A stretch of DNA of 64,000 nt, from contig NZ_CP069396.1 of the NCBI RefSeq assembly GCF_016887565.1, positions 3,499,001 through 3,563,000 of the forward strand. The letters run 5' to 3'. The translations under genes were made by a program, and so were the position numbers. The notes under the pieces are model-generated. The model was given only the letters and a program-made list of their open reading frames with translations, was not told where the DNA came from and ran no database searches. Every line of letters starts with the position of its first letter. The stretch's first letter is position 1. This document shows, piece by piece, positions 16,073-25,009 of the stretch. This DNA comes from Archangium violaceum. GTDB taxonomy: Bacteria > Myxococcota > Myxococcia > Myxococcales > Myxococcaceae.

Positions 16073-17488
16073 TCAGTGGCCCTCGCGCGCCCCGGCCATG
16101 GCCCTCAGCGTCTCCGCCGCCTTGCGCAGGTCCTCCTCGAAGTGGGCTCGGGCTCTTGCCCGGGCCGCGTCATCCGGCATGCGCAGGAGCGCCGAGGGGT
16201 GGAACGTCGCCATCCAGGCCGGCGCCCAGGGGGTCTCGAACACCTGTCCCCGGCTCAGGTTGATGCGAAAGCCCGGCCCCAGGAAGGCCTGTGCCGCCGT
16301 GGCTCCCAGACAGACGATCATCCGTGGCTTCACCTGCGCCACCTCCGCGTCCAGCCACGCCTTGCACGCGAGCACCTCGCGCCGGCCGGGCTTCGCGTGC
16401 AGGCGCTGCTTCTCGTCCCCCGTCCATCCGAAGTGCTTCACCGCGTTGGTGACGTAGAGCTCCTGGCGGTCGAGCCCCACACGCGCGAGCACCTCGTCCA
16501 GGAGCTGTCCCGCCGGGCCGAGGAAGGGCCGGCCCTGGCGATCCTCGGTGTCTCCGGGCTGCTCTCCCACCAGCATCAGCCGCGCCCCCACGGGGCCCTC
16601 GCCGAACACCGTGCGCGTGGCGCGCTCGTGCAGCGGGCACGCCTCGCACCCCCGCGCCGCTTCGGCCAGCGAGCCCAGGTCCCGGTGCGCGGGCAGGTAC
16701 CGGCTCGCGTCGGACTCCTCCAGACGCGGGCGCACCATCTTCGCCGTGCGCTCGGGCGCGCCGCGCACCAGCTCCGGAATCAGCCGCGCCTCGGGCAGCG
16801 TCGGCCAGTGCTTCCGGGGCATCTCCGCGCGCATGGCCCGCACGTTGAGCCGCGCCGGGTTGAAGGTGGAGGCGTAATACGTGCTCCACATCTCCTCCAG
16901 CACGTCCCCCTCGGGTGCCTCCGAGCGCGGCACCCCGGGCCCATACGTGAGTGCCTTCAAATCCCATGACACGCTCGCGTCCGGGGTGAGGATGCTCCAG
17001 CGCATGGAGGGGAAGCGCCGCGCGAAGAAGGGCGCCACGTGGTGCACGATGAGGTGGTCCGGCCGGTGCCACGCGATGAAGTGCTCCTCACCCTCGCGCT
17101 CCACCTTCCGGAAGCGCACGAAGGCCTTCATCTTGTGCGCGTCGCGCCGCACGGCCTTGGCGAGCGTGAGCAGCCGGTACACGTCCGGGTCGCTCTCCAC
17201 CTCCAGCAGCTTGCGCTCGCCATGGGTGAGCCGCCACAGCACCCGGTAGAGCATTCCCCATCGCTCGGGCGAGCGGTGACACGCCACGCGCCCCGCCAGC
17301 TCCAGGAAGGCCGGGGGCACGCTCAGCCCCGCCACGGGGGCACTCGGGGGCGGTGTCTCCACCGCCAGGAGCGAGGCCTGCCGCTGCCGCTCCTCGGAGA
17401 AGAGGACGCCGTCCGGCGGCACGCCGCGCACGAGCAGCCCCCGCGCCACCTCGCGGAAGGAGTCCAGGTCCGCCACCTCCACCCGCAT
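16073..17488 (-). CDS. DUF4130-UdgX fusion: uracil-DNA glycosylase superfamily protein
   Basis: 471-residue two-domain protein. Residues about 1-240 are the DUF4130-type domain that accompanies the repair radical-SAM protein; about 275-460 is a family-4/UdgX uracil-DNA glycosylase with CEACPL (Fe-S ligand), GEQPGDTEDRQGRPFLGPAG, TNAVKHF and the R-loop KQRLH at 360-364. In mycobacterial UdgX the His of KRRIH forms a covalent link with the uracil site; H364 is the equivalent. The gene lies one base after the radical-SAM gene stop, an arrangement seen in many bacteria. The gene converges with the S53 peptidase (12 bp apart). Role in repair of uracil or modified bases is inferred from the family. 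Confidence 0.88.
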   Translation of the reverse strand: MRVEVADLDSFREVARGLLVRGVPPDGVLFSEERQRQASLLAVETPPPSAPVAGLSVPPAFLELAGRVACHRSPERWGMLYRVLWRLTHGERKLLEVESDPDVYRLLTLAKAVRRDAHKMKAFVRFRKVEREGEEHFIAWHRPDHLIVHHVAPFFARRFPSMRWSILTPDASVSWDLKALTYGPGVPRSEAPEGDVLEEMWSTYYASTFNPARLNVRAMRAEMPRKHWPTLPEARLIPELVRGAPERTAKMVRPRLEESDASRYLPAHRDLGSLAEAARGCEACPLHERATRTVFGEGPVGARLMLVGEQPGDTEDRQGRPFLGPAGQLLDEVLARVGLDRQELYVTNAVKHFGWTGDEKQRLHAKPGRREVLACKAWLDAEVAQVKPRMIVCLGATAAQAFLGPGFRINLSRGQVFETPWAPAWMATFHPSALLRMPDDAARARARAHFEEDLRKAAETLRAMAGAREGH

Positions 17489-17489
17489 G

Positions 17490-18740
17490 TCAGAGCTCTC
17501 CCGTGCGAGCCTCTTGGGCCGCGGTGAACAGGGACAGCTGGGTGGGCTCGGGCTTCACCCTCTCCACAAGCCGCTCCGAGTCCAACAGCAGCGTGGGCCG
17601 GTGGTCCGCCGTGATGACGAAGGGTTTGACCCGGGTGAGCGGCACCCGGAGCCGTGCCAGATCCGCGAGGGTGATCCGGTGCCAGCGGCGGATGCGGATG
17701 AGCCGGTCCACCGTGCGCACCCCCATGCCTGGCACGCGCAGGAGGTGCTCACGCGGCGCGCGGTTCACATCCACCGGGAACGACTCGCGGCGGCGCAGCG
17801 CCCAGGCGAGCTTGGGATCCATCTCCAGGGACAGGTCCGGGTGCTCGGGCGGCGCGAGCTCGTCCACGCGGAAACCATAGAAGCGCAGGAGCCAGTCCGC
17901 CTGGTACAGCCGGTGCTCGCGCACGAGCGGCGGGGACTTCGCCGGCAACCGCGCGTCCACACGCGGGATGGGGCTGTAGGCCGAGTAGTACACGCGCTTG
18001 AGCTTGAAGCGCGTGTACAGCCGGCTCGCGGTGTCGAGGATGGCGGCGTCCGGCGTGGGCGTCGCGCCGACGATCATCTGCGTGCTCTGCCCCGCGGGAG
18101 CGAACTTCGGCGCCAGGGGGCTCTCCTCGCGCTCGGCCCTGGACTGCTCCACGCGCGTGGAGATCTCCTTCATCGTCTCTCCCGTGACGGCGAAGCTCTT
18201 CTCCGGCGCGAGCTTCTTCAAGTCCCCCTCGGTGGGCAGCTCGATGTTGGCGCTCAGGCGGTCCGCGTGCCGCCCCGCCCGGTCGATCAGCTCCCGGGAC
18301 GCGCCCGGCACCGCCTTGAGGTGGATGTAGCCCTGGAAGCCGTGCACCTCGCGCAGGGTGCGCGCCACCTCGATGAGCTGCTCCATGGTGTAGTCCGGAC
18401 TCTTGATGACGCCGGAGCTCAAGAAGAGGCCCTCGATGTAGTTGCGCTTGTAGAAGTCGAGCGTGAGTTGCACCACCTCCGCGGGCGTGAAGCGCGCCCG
18501 GGCGGTGTCGCTGGAGATGCGATTGATGCAGTATTGGCAATCGTAGATGCAGAAGTTGGTGAGCAGGATCTTCAGCAAGGACACACACCGGCCATCCGGC
18601 GTGTAGCTGTGGCAGATGCCCATGCCCTCCACACTGCCCAGACCCTCCTGGGAGGCCTTGCGCTTGCCACCGCTGCTCGAGCACGAGGCGTCGTATTTGG
18701 CGGCATCGGCGAGGATCTCCAGCTTCTTGCGCACGTCCAT
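17490..18740 (-). CDS. Putative DNA modification/repair radical SAM protein
   Basis: 416-residue radical SAM enzyme with the [4Fe-4S] motif C64-x3-C68-x2-C71 in NFCIYDCQYCINR. The N-terminal MDVRKKLEILADAAKYDASC with C20 and the GICHSYTPDGRC stretch are typical of the TIGR03916-type family. The C-terminal 100 residues contain a helix-hairpin-helix (LLRVPGMGVRTVDRLI) suited to DNA binding. The partner UdgX fusion starts 1 bp downstream, so this is a two-gene operon. The chemistry of this family has not, to my knowledge, been established; the repair label comes from its fixed association with uracil-glycosylase-like proteins. The intergenic region upstream (18741-18945) separates it from a divergent histidine kinase. 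Confidence 0.88.
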   Translation of the reverse strand: MDVRKKLEILADAAKYDASCSSSGGKRKASQEGLGSVEGMGICHSYTPDGRCVSLLKILLTNFCIYDCQYCINRISSDTARARFTPAEVVQLTLDFYKRNYIEGLFLSSGVIKSPDYTMEQLIEVARTLREVHGFQGYIHLKAVPGASRELIDRAGRHADRLSANIELPTEGDLKKLAPEKSFAVTGETMKEISTRVEQSRAEREESPLAPKFAPAGQSTQMIVGATPTPDAAILDTASRLYTRFKLKRVYYSAYSPIPRVDARLPAKSPPLVREHRLYQADWLLRFYGFRVDELAPPEHPDLSLEMDPKLAWALRRRESFPVDVNRAPREHLLRVPGMGVRTVDRLIRIRRWHRITLADLARLRVPLTRVKPFVITADHRPTLLLDSERLVERVKPEPTQLSLFTAAQEARTGEL

Positions 18741-18945
18741 GCGTGAAGTCTAGCCACCCACACTGACGTGAGATGTCTCGTGTCTTCGACGCACCGTCCT
18801 GACCGTGTTGGCAAGGGGTTGCCTGCCTGTCTGTCTTCAATCAGCCTGCGGGAGGGCGGGTCCTCGCCTGGTTGACTGGCCTGGACCTCCTGGCTCCGTG
18901 CCGGGTGGCTGGTACCAGCCCGCCAGGAGGCTTATCCAATGGTGT

Positions 18946-21132
18946 ATGGCCACCCAGGAGACTCCAGACAGGATGACTCAGGGGGCTTCCCTCCAGGTAC
19001 GGGGACGCGAGCAGGGCCGTGAGGAGGAGCCCGAGGGCCGCGCCTCGCGGCTCGAGGCGGAGCTCGAGCGAACCCAGGAACTGCTCGAGCGCCGCAACCG
19101 GCAACTGGAGATCCTGGCGCTCGCGGCGAAGGACCTCAACTCGAGCTTCCACGAGCTGGACATCATGCGACGGCTCGTCTGGATGGCCATGGAGTTGGTG
19201 GACGCTACCGAAGGCGTCTGGGGACGGCTGGTCGACGGCCGCATGGTCATCATGGAGTCCCTGTGGCGCGAGGGGAGGGTGATCGAACCCCGTCACGTCG
19301 CTTTCGATCCGAACGTGGGGGTTCCCGGCCACGTGATGGTCACCGGGGAGCCCTACATCTCGAACGATGCGGCCAATGATGAGTATACCCTGCCGCAGCT
19401 CCAGAAAGCCCGGGGCTTCTACAACCTCATCGACCTGCCCATCTTCGCCCGCTCCGGGGAGCTGCTGGGTTGCTTCGAGCTCCACAACAAGAGGGACCAC
19501 CAGCCCTTCACCAAGGAGGACCAGACGCTCCTCGAGGCGCTGAGAGCCCTTGCCGGAGTGGCCCTGGAGAACACGCGCCTCTTCGACAAGGTCCAACTCG
19601 AGCGCAGGACCCTGGAGACGATCGTGCAACAGATGCCAGCGGGATTCATCCTCGCCTCGGCTCCGTCGGGAAGGGTCGTCTACTCCAATCAGGAGTCGGA
19701 GCGCCTCTTGATGCATTCGGGGGTGCTGCCCAAGAGCCAGGAGCAGTACTCCCAGTGGGGAGCCGTTCATCCGGATCTCACTCCCTACAAGTCCGAGGAG
19801 TATCCGCTGGCCCGGGCCCTTCGTGAAGGCAAGACCCTCAAGGACGAGGAGGTGCTGTACCGCAGGGGCGACGGATCACTCACCCACCTCTCCGTCATGG
19901 CGGCGCCGATCCGCGATGCGGAGGGCCAGATCACCGAGGCCGTCTGTGTCTTCATCGACATCGCGGGGCGCAAACAGGCCGAGAGGAAGCTCGAGGAGAG
20001 CGAGAACAAGTTCCGGCGGATCTTCGAGTCCAACCTGATCGGCATCGTCTTCGGTGACATCGCGGGAGGCCTCCAAGACGTGAACGAATACTACGCCAGT
20101 CTCATCGGCGTTCGCCGGGAGGATGTCCTCGCGGGCAAGGTCCGCTGGGATCTCATCACGCCGCCGGAGGACCTGGAGAAGGACAGGGCCGCGGCGCGGG
20201 AGATGCTCGAATCACCCGCGGGTGTCTGCACCCCTTACGAGAAGCGATACATCCTCTCGGACGGCCGCGTCGTGTGGATCCTCCTGGGGTGTGCCTTCAT
20301 CGATGCGGAGCGCTTCAGGAACGTCGCGTTCGTCATCGACATCACGCAGAGCAAGGAGTCCGAGGACCTGCTCGCGAGGAGCCTCGTCAGTGAGCAGATG
20401 GCCCGGGAAGAGGCGGAGACCGTCCTGTCGCAGCTTCGGGTCGAGAGAACGCTGCGCGAGCAGTTCGTGTCGGCCCTCAGTCATGATCTCCGCACACCTC
20501 TGACCGCGGCGAAGATGAGCGCCCAGCTCATTCCCCGCCAGCCGAATCTGCCCGACAAGGTCTACTCACTGGCCGCCCGGGTGAGGCAGAACATCGACCG
20601 TGCGGACCAGATGATCACCGACCTCCTGGATGCGAACCGCATCCGGGGGGGCCTGGGGCTGCCCATCGAGCTGGCTCCCTGCGATCTCTGGCGGGTGGTG
20701 GCCGACGCGCTGGAGGAGCTCTCGACCGTTCACGGGGATCGGTTCCTCCTGGTGGGAGAGGATCGGCTCCAGGGCAACTGGGATGCGAAGGCCCTGCGCA
20801 GGCTCGTCGAGAACCTCTGCGGCAATGCCGTCAAGTACGGAGACCCGACGCGGCAGGTGACCGTGAGCCTGAGGCAGGACGGCGACCTGGCGGAACTGGC
20901 CGTCCACAACTGGGGAAATCCCATCCCCGTCGAGGAGCAGGAGCACCTCTTCCACTACTTCACCCGTGCGAAGAGCGCGGAGGCCAGTGGACAGACGGGC
21001 TGGGGAATCGGGCTGACGCTCGTGCGGGGAGTCGCCGAGGCGCATGGCGGAAGCGTCGGCGTGGAGAGCACCCGGGAGAGGGGGACCACCTTTCGCGTAC
21101 GCCTCCCCAGGAAGGCGAAGCTTCACGAGTGA
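18946..21132 (+). CDS. GAF-PAS-PAS sensor histidine kinase
   Basis: About 728 residues. Order: an N-terminal coiled coil (ASRLEAELERTQELLERR), a GAF domain (about 55-215), two PAS domains (about 220-345 and 355-470), a HisKA box with the phospho-accepting His in SALSHDLRTPLTAAKM, and an HATPase_c domain with its N box ENLCGNAVKYGD and a GWGIGLTLVRG G box. No transmembrane segment, so it should be a cytoplasmic sensor. The ATG at 18946 has AGGAGG 15 nt upstream; an ATG at 18973 is an alternative. No response regulator is encoded next to it, so it is an orphan kinase whose partner lies elsewhere. Confidence 0.87.
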   Translation: MATQETPDRMTQGASLQVRGREQGREEEPEGRASRLEAELERTQELLERRNRQLEILALAAKDLNSSFHELDIMRRLVWMAMELVDATEGVWGRLVDGRMVIMESLWREGRVIEPRHVAFDPNVGVPGHVMVTGEPYISNDAANDEYTLPQLQKARGFYNLIDLPIFARSGELLGCFELHNKRDHQPFTKEDQTLLEALRALAGVALENTRLFDKVQLERRTLETIVQQMPAGFILASAPSGRVVYSNQESERLLMHSGVLPKSQEQYSQWGAVHPDLTPYKSEEYPLARALREGKTLKDEEVLYRRGDGSLTHLSVMAAPIRDAEGQITEAVCVFIDIAGRKQAERKLEESENKFRRIFESNLIGIVFGDIAGGLQDVNEYYASLIGVRREDVLAGKVRWDLITPPEDLEKDRAAAREMLESPAGVCTPYEKRYILSDGRVVWILLGCAFIDAERFRNVAFVIDITQSKESEDLLARSLVSEQMAREEAETVLSQLRVERTLREQFVSALSHDLRTPLTAAKMSAQLIPRQPNLPDKVYSLAARVRQNIDRADQMITDLLDANRIRGGLGLPIELAPCDLWRVVADALEELSTVHGDRFLLVGEDRLQGNWDAKALRRLVENLCGNAVKYGDPTRQVTVSLRQDGDLAELAVHNWGNPIPVEEQEHLFHYFTRAKSAEASGQTGWGIGLTLVRGVAEAHGGSVGVESTRERGTTFRVRLPRKAKLHE

Positions 21133-21228
21133 AGCGCTTGACGGATTTGTTGCTCAGCTCCCCGGGCACGCTCCTCCAACATGCGCTGCTCGTGCTGCAT
21201 GGGCAGCGCATGCACCTCAGAGGAGTCC

Positions 21229-22791
21229 ATGTCCGGAAAGCGTCATGTCCTGGAAGGCGCCGCGCTGGCGCTCGTGCTGTTTCCGCTCGCATCGGTCGCC
21301 GAGCCGCCCGTCATTCCTCCGCGTGCGGAGACCCCCGTGTTGCACCGGTACGACGAGGCGCCGCGCACTCCGGACGCGGACGACCCGGCCATCTGGGTCC
21401 ACCCGAGTCGGCCGGAGCGGGGCCTCGTCATCGGTGTGCTCAAGGAGGCGGGCCTGCAGGTCCACGACCTGGACGGACGGGTGGTGCAGACCCTTCTCCC
21501 GCCGAACCGTCCAGCGCTCTTGGCCGAGGATCCCGCGGCGCCCGGGCCGCGGCCCGATGCGGCGACCTCCGCGTGCCCGGAGAGCGAGAGCGGCGAGACG
21601 TTCGGACGCTTCAACAACGTGGACATCCAGTATGGCTTTCCGCTGCGCGGCACGGATGGACGGGTCCGGAAGGTGGATCTGGCGGTGGTGACGGACCGCG
21701 GTTGTGACCGGCTTCGCATCTATGCCATCGACCCCGGGCGCGCGAGCGGACCGCTCCTCGATGTCACGGCGCGCACGGCGGGGCGTGTCTTTCCAGAGCG
21801 GTATGTGCAGCCCTCTCCCTTCCAGCCCACGGGAGAGCCGGTGGGCTCACGGCCGAATCCGCTGGATGACCAGAGCACGGCCTACGGGCTCGGGCTGTAC
21901 CACGACCCGTCCGACCGTTTTCACGCCTTCGTGACGCAGCGCAGCCGCGGTGTGGTGGCCTGGCTCGAGTTGTACGAGGTGGGCCCGGAGCAGGTGGGCT
22001 ACCGGAAGGTGCGCGAATTCCGTTTCGACCCGCGCTTCTCCATTCCCACGCCGGATGGTGGCGGGCGCATGTCGTGGTCGCCCTGCCGGGAGGAGCCGGC
22101 GGACGATCCGCAGTTCGAAGGGCTCGTGGTGGACCAGCAGGAGGGCATTCTCTATGCGGCGCAGGAGGTGGTGGGCCTGTGGAAGGTGCCGCTGAGCGCG
22201 TCGCTCCCTCGCGTGGTGGATGTCCCGCCGAGCCGCCTCATCGATCCGGTGAAGTCCTTCGGGGCCCCGTATTGGGCCGTCCCGGATGAGGGCGAATACA
22301 CCTGTGAGTCGGAGGCCCCGGCCCCGGCGTCCGAGGGAACCATCGCCGTGCCGGGCAACCCCGCGGTGGGCGGCAGGCACCTGGAGGCGGATGTCGAGGG
22401 GCTCGCGCTGTACTACGCGGAAGAAGGGGAGGGCTATCTCGTCGTCTCCAGCCAGGGCGACGACACGCTCCACCTCTATGACCGCGAGGGAGGTTGGACG
22501 CGTGAGCGCGGCAACCGCCATCTCGGAAGCTTCCAGGTGGAAGGCGTGGGTGAGACGGATGGCCATGACGTGGTGAACGTGCCCATGGGAGCCCATTTCC
22601 CGAGGGGTCTCGTCGTCCTCCAGACGGGCAAGGCCGCGCCACCGCCGAGTACCGCTCCGGTGAATGGCTACCCGTACGACGGCTCGACGCAGTTCAAGCT
22701 CGTGCGCTGGGACGACATCGCGGAGGTGGTTCCTCCTGGTTTCAAAGTGGATACGGACGGTTACGACCCTCGTGACCCGCACGATGATTGA
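21229..22791 (+). CDS. Secreted beta-propeller phytase-like protein
   Basis: 520-residue protein with a signal peptide (MSGKRHVLEGAALALVLFP, cleavage likely after ASVA). The mature part has the acidic metal-binding opening DADDPAIWVHP and repeated propeller strands (VVTDRGCDRLRIYAID, GLVVDQQEGILYAAQEVVGLW, DVEGLALYYAEEGEGYLVVSSQG), typical of 3-phytase/BPP proteins, which hydrolyse phytate with calcium. The ATG at 21229 is preceded by AGAGGAG. An insert rich in Pro/Ala/Glu (about 83-110) and Cys pairs are additional to the compact Bacillus enzymes. Likely exported for phosphate scavenging; transcription is same-direction after the kinase, 96 bp apart, but a functional link is not evident. Confidence 0.8.
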   Translation: MSGKRHVLEGAALALVLFPLASVAEPPVIPPRAETPVLHRYDEAPRTPDADDPAIWVHPSRPERGLVIGVLKEAGLQVHDLDGRVVQTLLPPNRPALLAEDPAAPGPRPDAATSACPESESGETFGRFNNVDIQYGFPLRGTDGRVRKVDLAVVTDRGCDRLRIYAIDPGRASGPLLDVTARTAGRVFPERYVQPSPFQPTGEPVGSRPNPLDDQSTAYGLGLYHDPSDRFHAFVTQRSRGVVAWLELYEVGPEQVGYRKVREFRFDPRFSIPTPDGGGRMSWSPCREEPADDPQFEGLVVDQQEGILYAAQEVVGLWKVPLSASLPRVVDVPPSRLIDPVKSFGAPYWAVPDEGEYTCESEAPAPASEGTIAVPGNPAVGGRHLEADVEGLALYYAEEGEGYLVVSSQGDDTLHLYDREGGWTRERGNRHLGSFQVEGVGETDGHDVVNVPMGAHFPRGLVVLQTGKAAPPPSTAPVNGYPYDGSTQFKLVRWDDIAEVVPPGFKVDTDGYDPRDPHDD

Positions 22792-22946
22792 GCGGCGATG
22801 AGGGCCAGACCGATGGTGGTTGCGCGGGGAGGAATGGAGTGCGCCCGTCGCGCCGGTGGAATCGACGGCACACGTCGCGGAGTCGTGACGGACCGATTCC
22901 GCCGCGCGGCGAGGCGCCGGAGCCTGGACGGTCGCTACGTCACTGG

Positions 22947-22995
22947 GTACAAGTGGACGAGGTGCCAGCCTCGCGGCTGGCACTTCCGCTTGTAC
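22947..22995. repeat. Long imperfect hairpin upstream of the dienelactone hydrolase gene
   Basis: Two nested inverted repeats: an inner perfect 9-bp pair GTGCCAGCC/GGCTGGCAC with loop TCGC, and an outer pair GTACAAG/CTTGTAC, joined by an imperfect stem with a small bulge. It ends 16 bp before the ATG at 23012, so in mRNA it would sit just 5' of the ribosome binding site. No T run follows, so it is not a standard terminator. It could be an mRNA structure, a protein operator or a dispersed palindromic element. The rest of 22792-23011 shows nothing else clear. Confidence 0.5.
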
Positions 22996-23011
22996 GCAAG
23001 GGAGCAAGACG

Positions 23012-23731
23012 ATGAGCGCACGTGGCGAGTGGGTTGAGTTGGGCGGTGGGCTGCGGGGTTATTACGCGCGGCCCGACGGTGCGGGACCGTTTCCGGCCGT
23101 CGTGATCTACATCGAGGCATATGGTCTCAACGCTCATTTCAAACGGCTGACCGAGCGCTTCGCCGACGCGGGCTTCGCCGCGGTCACTCCCGACCTCTAC
23201 GACGGAGCGGTCTACGAGTATGCCGATCTGCCCAATGCCATCGGTCACTTGAAGCGGATGGACGACGACACCGTCCTGGCGCGGACGGAGCGGACGCTCG
23301 ACTTCCTCGCGGGCCGGGCGGAAGCCAGGGGCAACGCGGTCGGGGTGATCGGTTTCTGCATGGGGGGGCGGTACGCGTTCCTCGCGAACGCCGCGCTGCC
23401 GTCGCGTTTCAAGGCGGCCTCCGCGTTCTATGGCGGAGGCATCGGACCGGTTGAGGACTTCTTCGGCCGCAAGACCCTGCTCGATCGCGTGGGAGACATG
23501 CGGGCGCCGATGCAACTGTGGTACGGCACGAATGACCAGTTCATCCGGCCGGAAGAGCATGGCCGCATCGCCGAGGCGATGAGCAGGGCGGGCAGGCAAT
23601 ACACCCTGACGGTGTTCCCCGGCGTCACCCATGGCTTTTTCTGCGAGGACCGGGCGAGCTACGACCAGGACGCCGCGCAGCGGTCGTGGCGTGCCACCAC
23701 GGCGTTCTTCCACGAATACCTGGGGGCCTGA
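23012..23731 (+). CDS. Dienelactone hydrolase family protein
   Basis: 239-residue alpha/beta hydrolase of the dienelactone hydrolase (carboxymethylenebutenolidase) family, which hydrolyses lactone or ester bonds. Catalytic triad seen: Cys in GFCMGGRYA (about 116), Asp in GTNDQF (about 173) and His in VTHGFF (about 206). The N-terminal PFPAVVIYIEAYGLN forms the oxyanion-strand region. No signal peptide. AAGGGAG lies before the ATG. It is monocistronic: the phytase gene ends 220 bp upstream and a terminator-like hairpin follows. Physiological substrate unknown. Confidence 0.87.
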   Translation: MSARGEWVELGGGLRGYYARPDGAGPFPAVVIYIEAYGLNAHFKRLTERFADAGFAAVTPDLYDGAVYEYADLPNAIGHLKRMDDDTVLARTERTLDFLAGRAEARGNAVGVIGFCMGGRYAFLANAALPSRFKAASAFYGGGIGPVEDFFGRKTLLDRVGDMRAPMQLWYGTNDQFIRPEEHGRIAEAMSRAGRQYTLTVFPGVTHGFFCEDRASYDQDAAQRSWRATTAFFHEYLGA

Positions 23732-23813
23732 CGGCTCCCCGAGTCGGGCACCTGCTTCGAGGACAACGACTGGCGGCTCGCAGTGGCCCCTCGGAATCAG
23801 GCGGTGGCCGAGG

Positions 23814-23840
23814 GAGGGGGCTCCTCGAGCCCCCTCGTTT
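23814..23840 (+). terminator. Terminator-like hairpin after dienelactone hydrolase gene
   Basis: Perfect 9-bp stem GAGGGGGCT/AGCCCCCTC around loop CCTCG, followed by GTTT. It lies between the convergent hydrolase and lipoprotein genes and could serve both strands, though the T tract is short. Confidence 0.5.
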
Positions 23841-23884
23841 CAATCCGGGGGAGGGATGTCATCTCGCCCCGGAGCTCAGTGGAG

Positions 23885-24901
23885 TCACTCGCTCCAGTAG
23901 GTCTCGGTCAGCACGCTGAAGCCGTTCACGGTGTCGACGAAGAAGGCGATGTTGTTCCCGCTCCAGGGGTCGTCCGCGTAGCTGAAGTAGCAACCCTTGA
24001 ACGAACGGCCCGTGATCCGCGCGTCGAGGTTGGCCAGGCCGGCGTCGACCACACTGCTGGGGATCTGATTGTTCCGGTTGGCGATGGACAGCGTGTCCAC
24101 GATCTCCGCACGCACCTCGGCGGCATCGGCCAGGTAGGGCCGGACGGTCGCGCCATACGGGACGCTGCTGGGCTCGAGCCCGAAGCACTCCAGCCTGCCG
24201 ACACGGTAGGTGCCGCGCGTCGTCACGATCTGCCACCAGTCGAAGTGGCGGGCCATGTTCGCGCCATAGAGGCCATTCTGCGGCACCGCGTTCGCCGCGT
24301 CGATGAGCGCCTCGAGGGGCCGGCTCAGCGTGGCCGCGTTCCGGATGTTGCGGAGGCTCACATCGGCGATTCCCGCCACATTGGAGATGGCCTGGACCGA
24401 CGTGAACGGGCGCAGGTTGAGGAGGTTCACGGCGCCATTCCACGCGTCCGGCAGGACGTCATGCAGCTCGGAGTCGCTGATGGTGTTCACCAGCGACACG
24501 ATCGCGGCGGCGTCATCCGTGGACACCGCGAGGCCGTCCAGGATGCCAATGCAGCTGGAGCCGATGAAACCCTCGTATCGGGCACCGGTCGTGAGCTGCT
24601 CCAGACGGGTCGGACCGACCAGACGGACCGAGGAGACGTCCGCCAGTGACACGAACGGCGACGACGCGCGCCGGGTGACGAGGTTGGTGGCGACGTCGCT
24701 CGGCAGGTACGCGTCCAGCGTCTGGAACGATGCCGTGTTCACGAAGGCGATGATGCCCTGGCACTCCGGGGCCACGTCCACGTCCGTGCTGGTGAGCGGC
24801 GCCTGCTGCTGCTCGATGGGCTCGGAGGACGACTCGAGTTCAGTACCACCGCAACCGGCGAACAGGCTCGCGGCAAGAAGGGCTGGGCCGAGACGACGCA
24901 T
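23885..24901 (-). CDS. Hypothetical lipoprotein with helix-hairpin-helix-like segments
   Basis: 338-residue protein with a lipoprotein signal: MRRLGPALLAASLFAGCGG, lipobox FAGC, modified Cys at 17. After a Ser/Glu/Gln-rich linker come two stretches resembling ComEA-like helix-hairpin-helix repeats (IIAFVNTASFQTLDAYLP ... and IVSLVNTISDSELHDVLP ...), then a C-terminal domain ending FNGFSVLTETYWSE-like with DDPWSGNN. A strong AGGAGGAG precedes the ATG. I do not know the family. The HhH-like parts may only be a structural echo of 'LVN.A....L..LP' repeats; DNA binding at the cell surface is not implied without further evidence. The upstream 24902-25009 gap is AT-rich and probably holds its promoter. 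Confidence 0.7.
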   Translation of the reverse strand: MRRLGPALLAASLFAGCGGTELESSSEPIEQQQAPLTSTDVDVAPECQGIIAFVNTASFQTLDAYLPSDVATNLVTRRASSPFVSLADVSSVRLVGPTRLEQLTTGARYEGFIGSSCIGILDGLAVSTDDAAAIVSLVNTISDSELHDVLPDAWNGAVNLLNLRPFTSVQAISNVAGIADVSLRNIRNAATLSRPLEALIDAANAVPQNGLYGANMARHFDWWQIVTTRGTYRVGRLECFGLEPSSVPYGATVRPYLADAAEVRAEIVDTLSIANRNNQIPSSVVDAGLANLDARITGRSFKGCYFSYADDPWSGNNIAFFVDTVNGFSVLTETYWSE

Positions 24902-25009
24902 TGGGACTCCTCCTGGGGGGATACAGCGAGGGGAGAATGTTCAATACACCAAAATTCTCCATCCCAAGTGTCATTCCTGTCTCTTCAGCAGCGGTCAGCT
25001 CTCGTTTTA

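Noticed and set aside
22976..22994. Possible sigma-54 promoter, TGGCAC near TTGT before the dienelactone hydrolase gene
   Set aside because: The spacing between the GG and the TTG elements is one base too long and the essential GC of the -12 element is GT; the TGGCAC is explained as an arm of the hairpin.
22798..23037. 79-codon plus-strand frame between phytase and dienelactone hydrolase genes
   Set aside because: Arg-rich, spans the hairpin, overlaps the hydrolase start and has no ribosome binding site or family resemblance.
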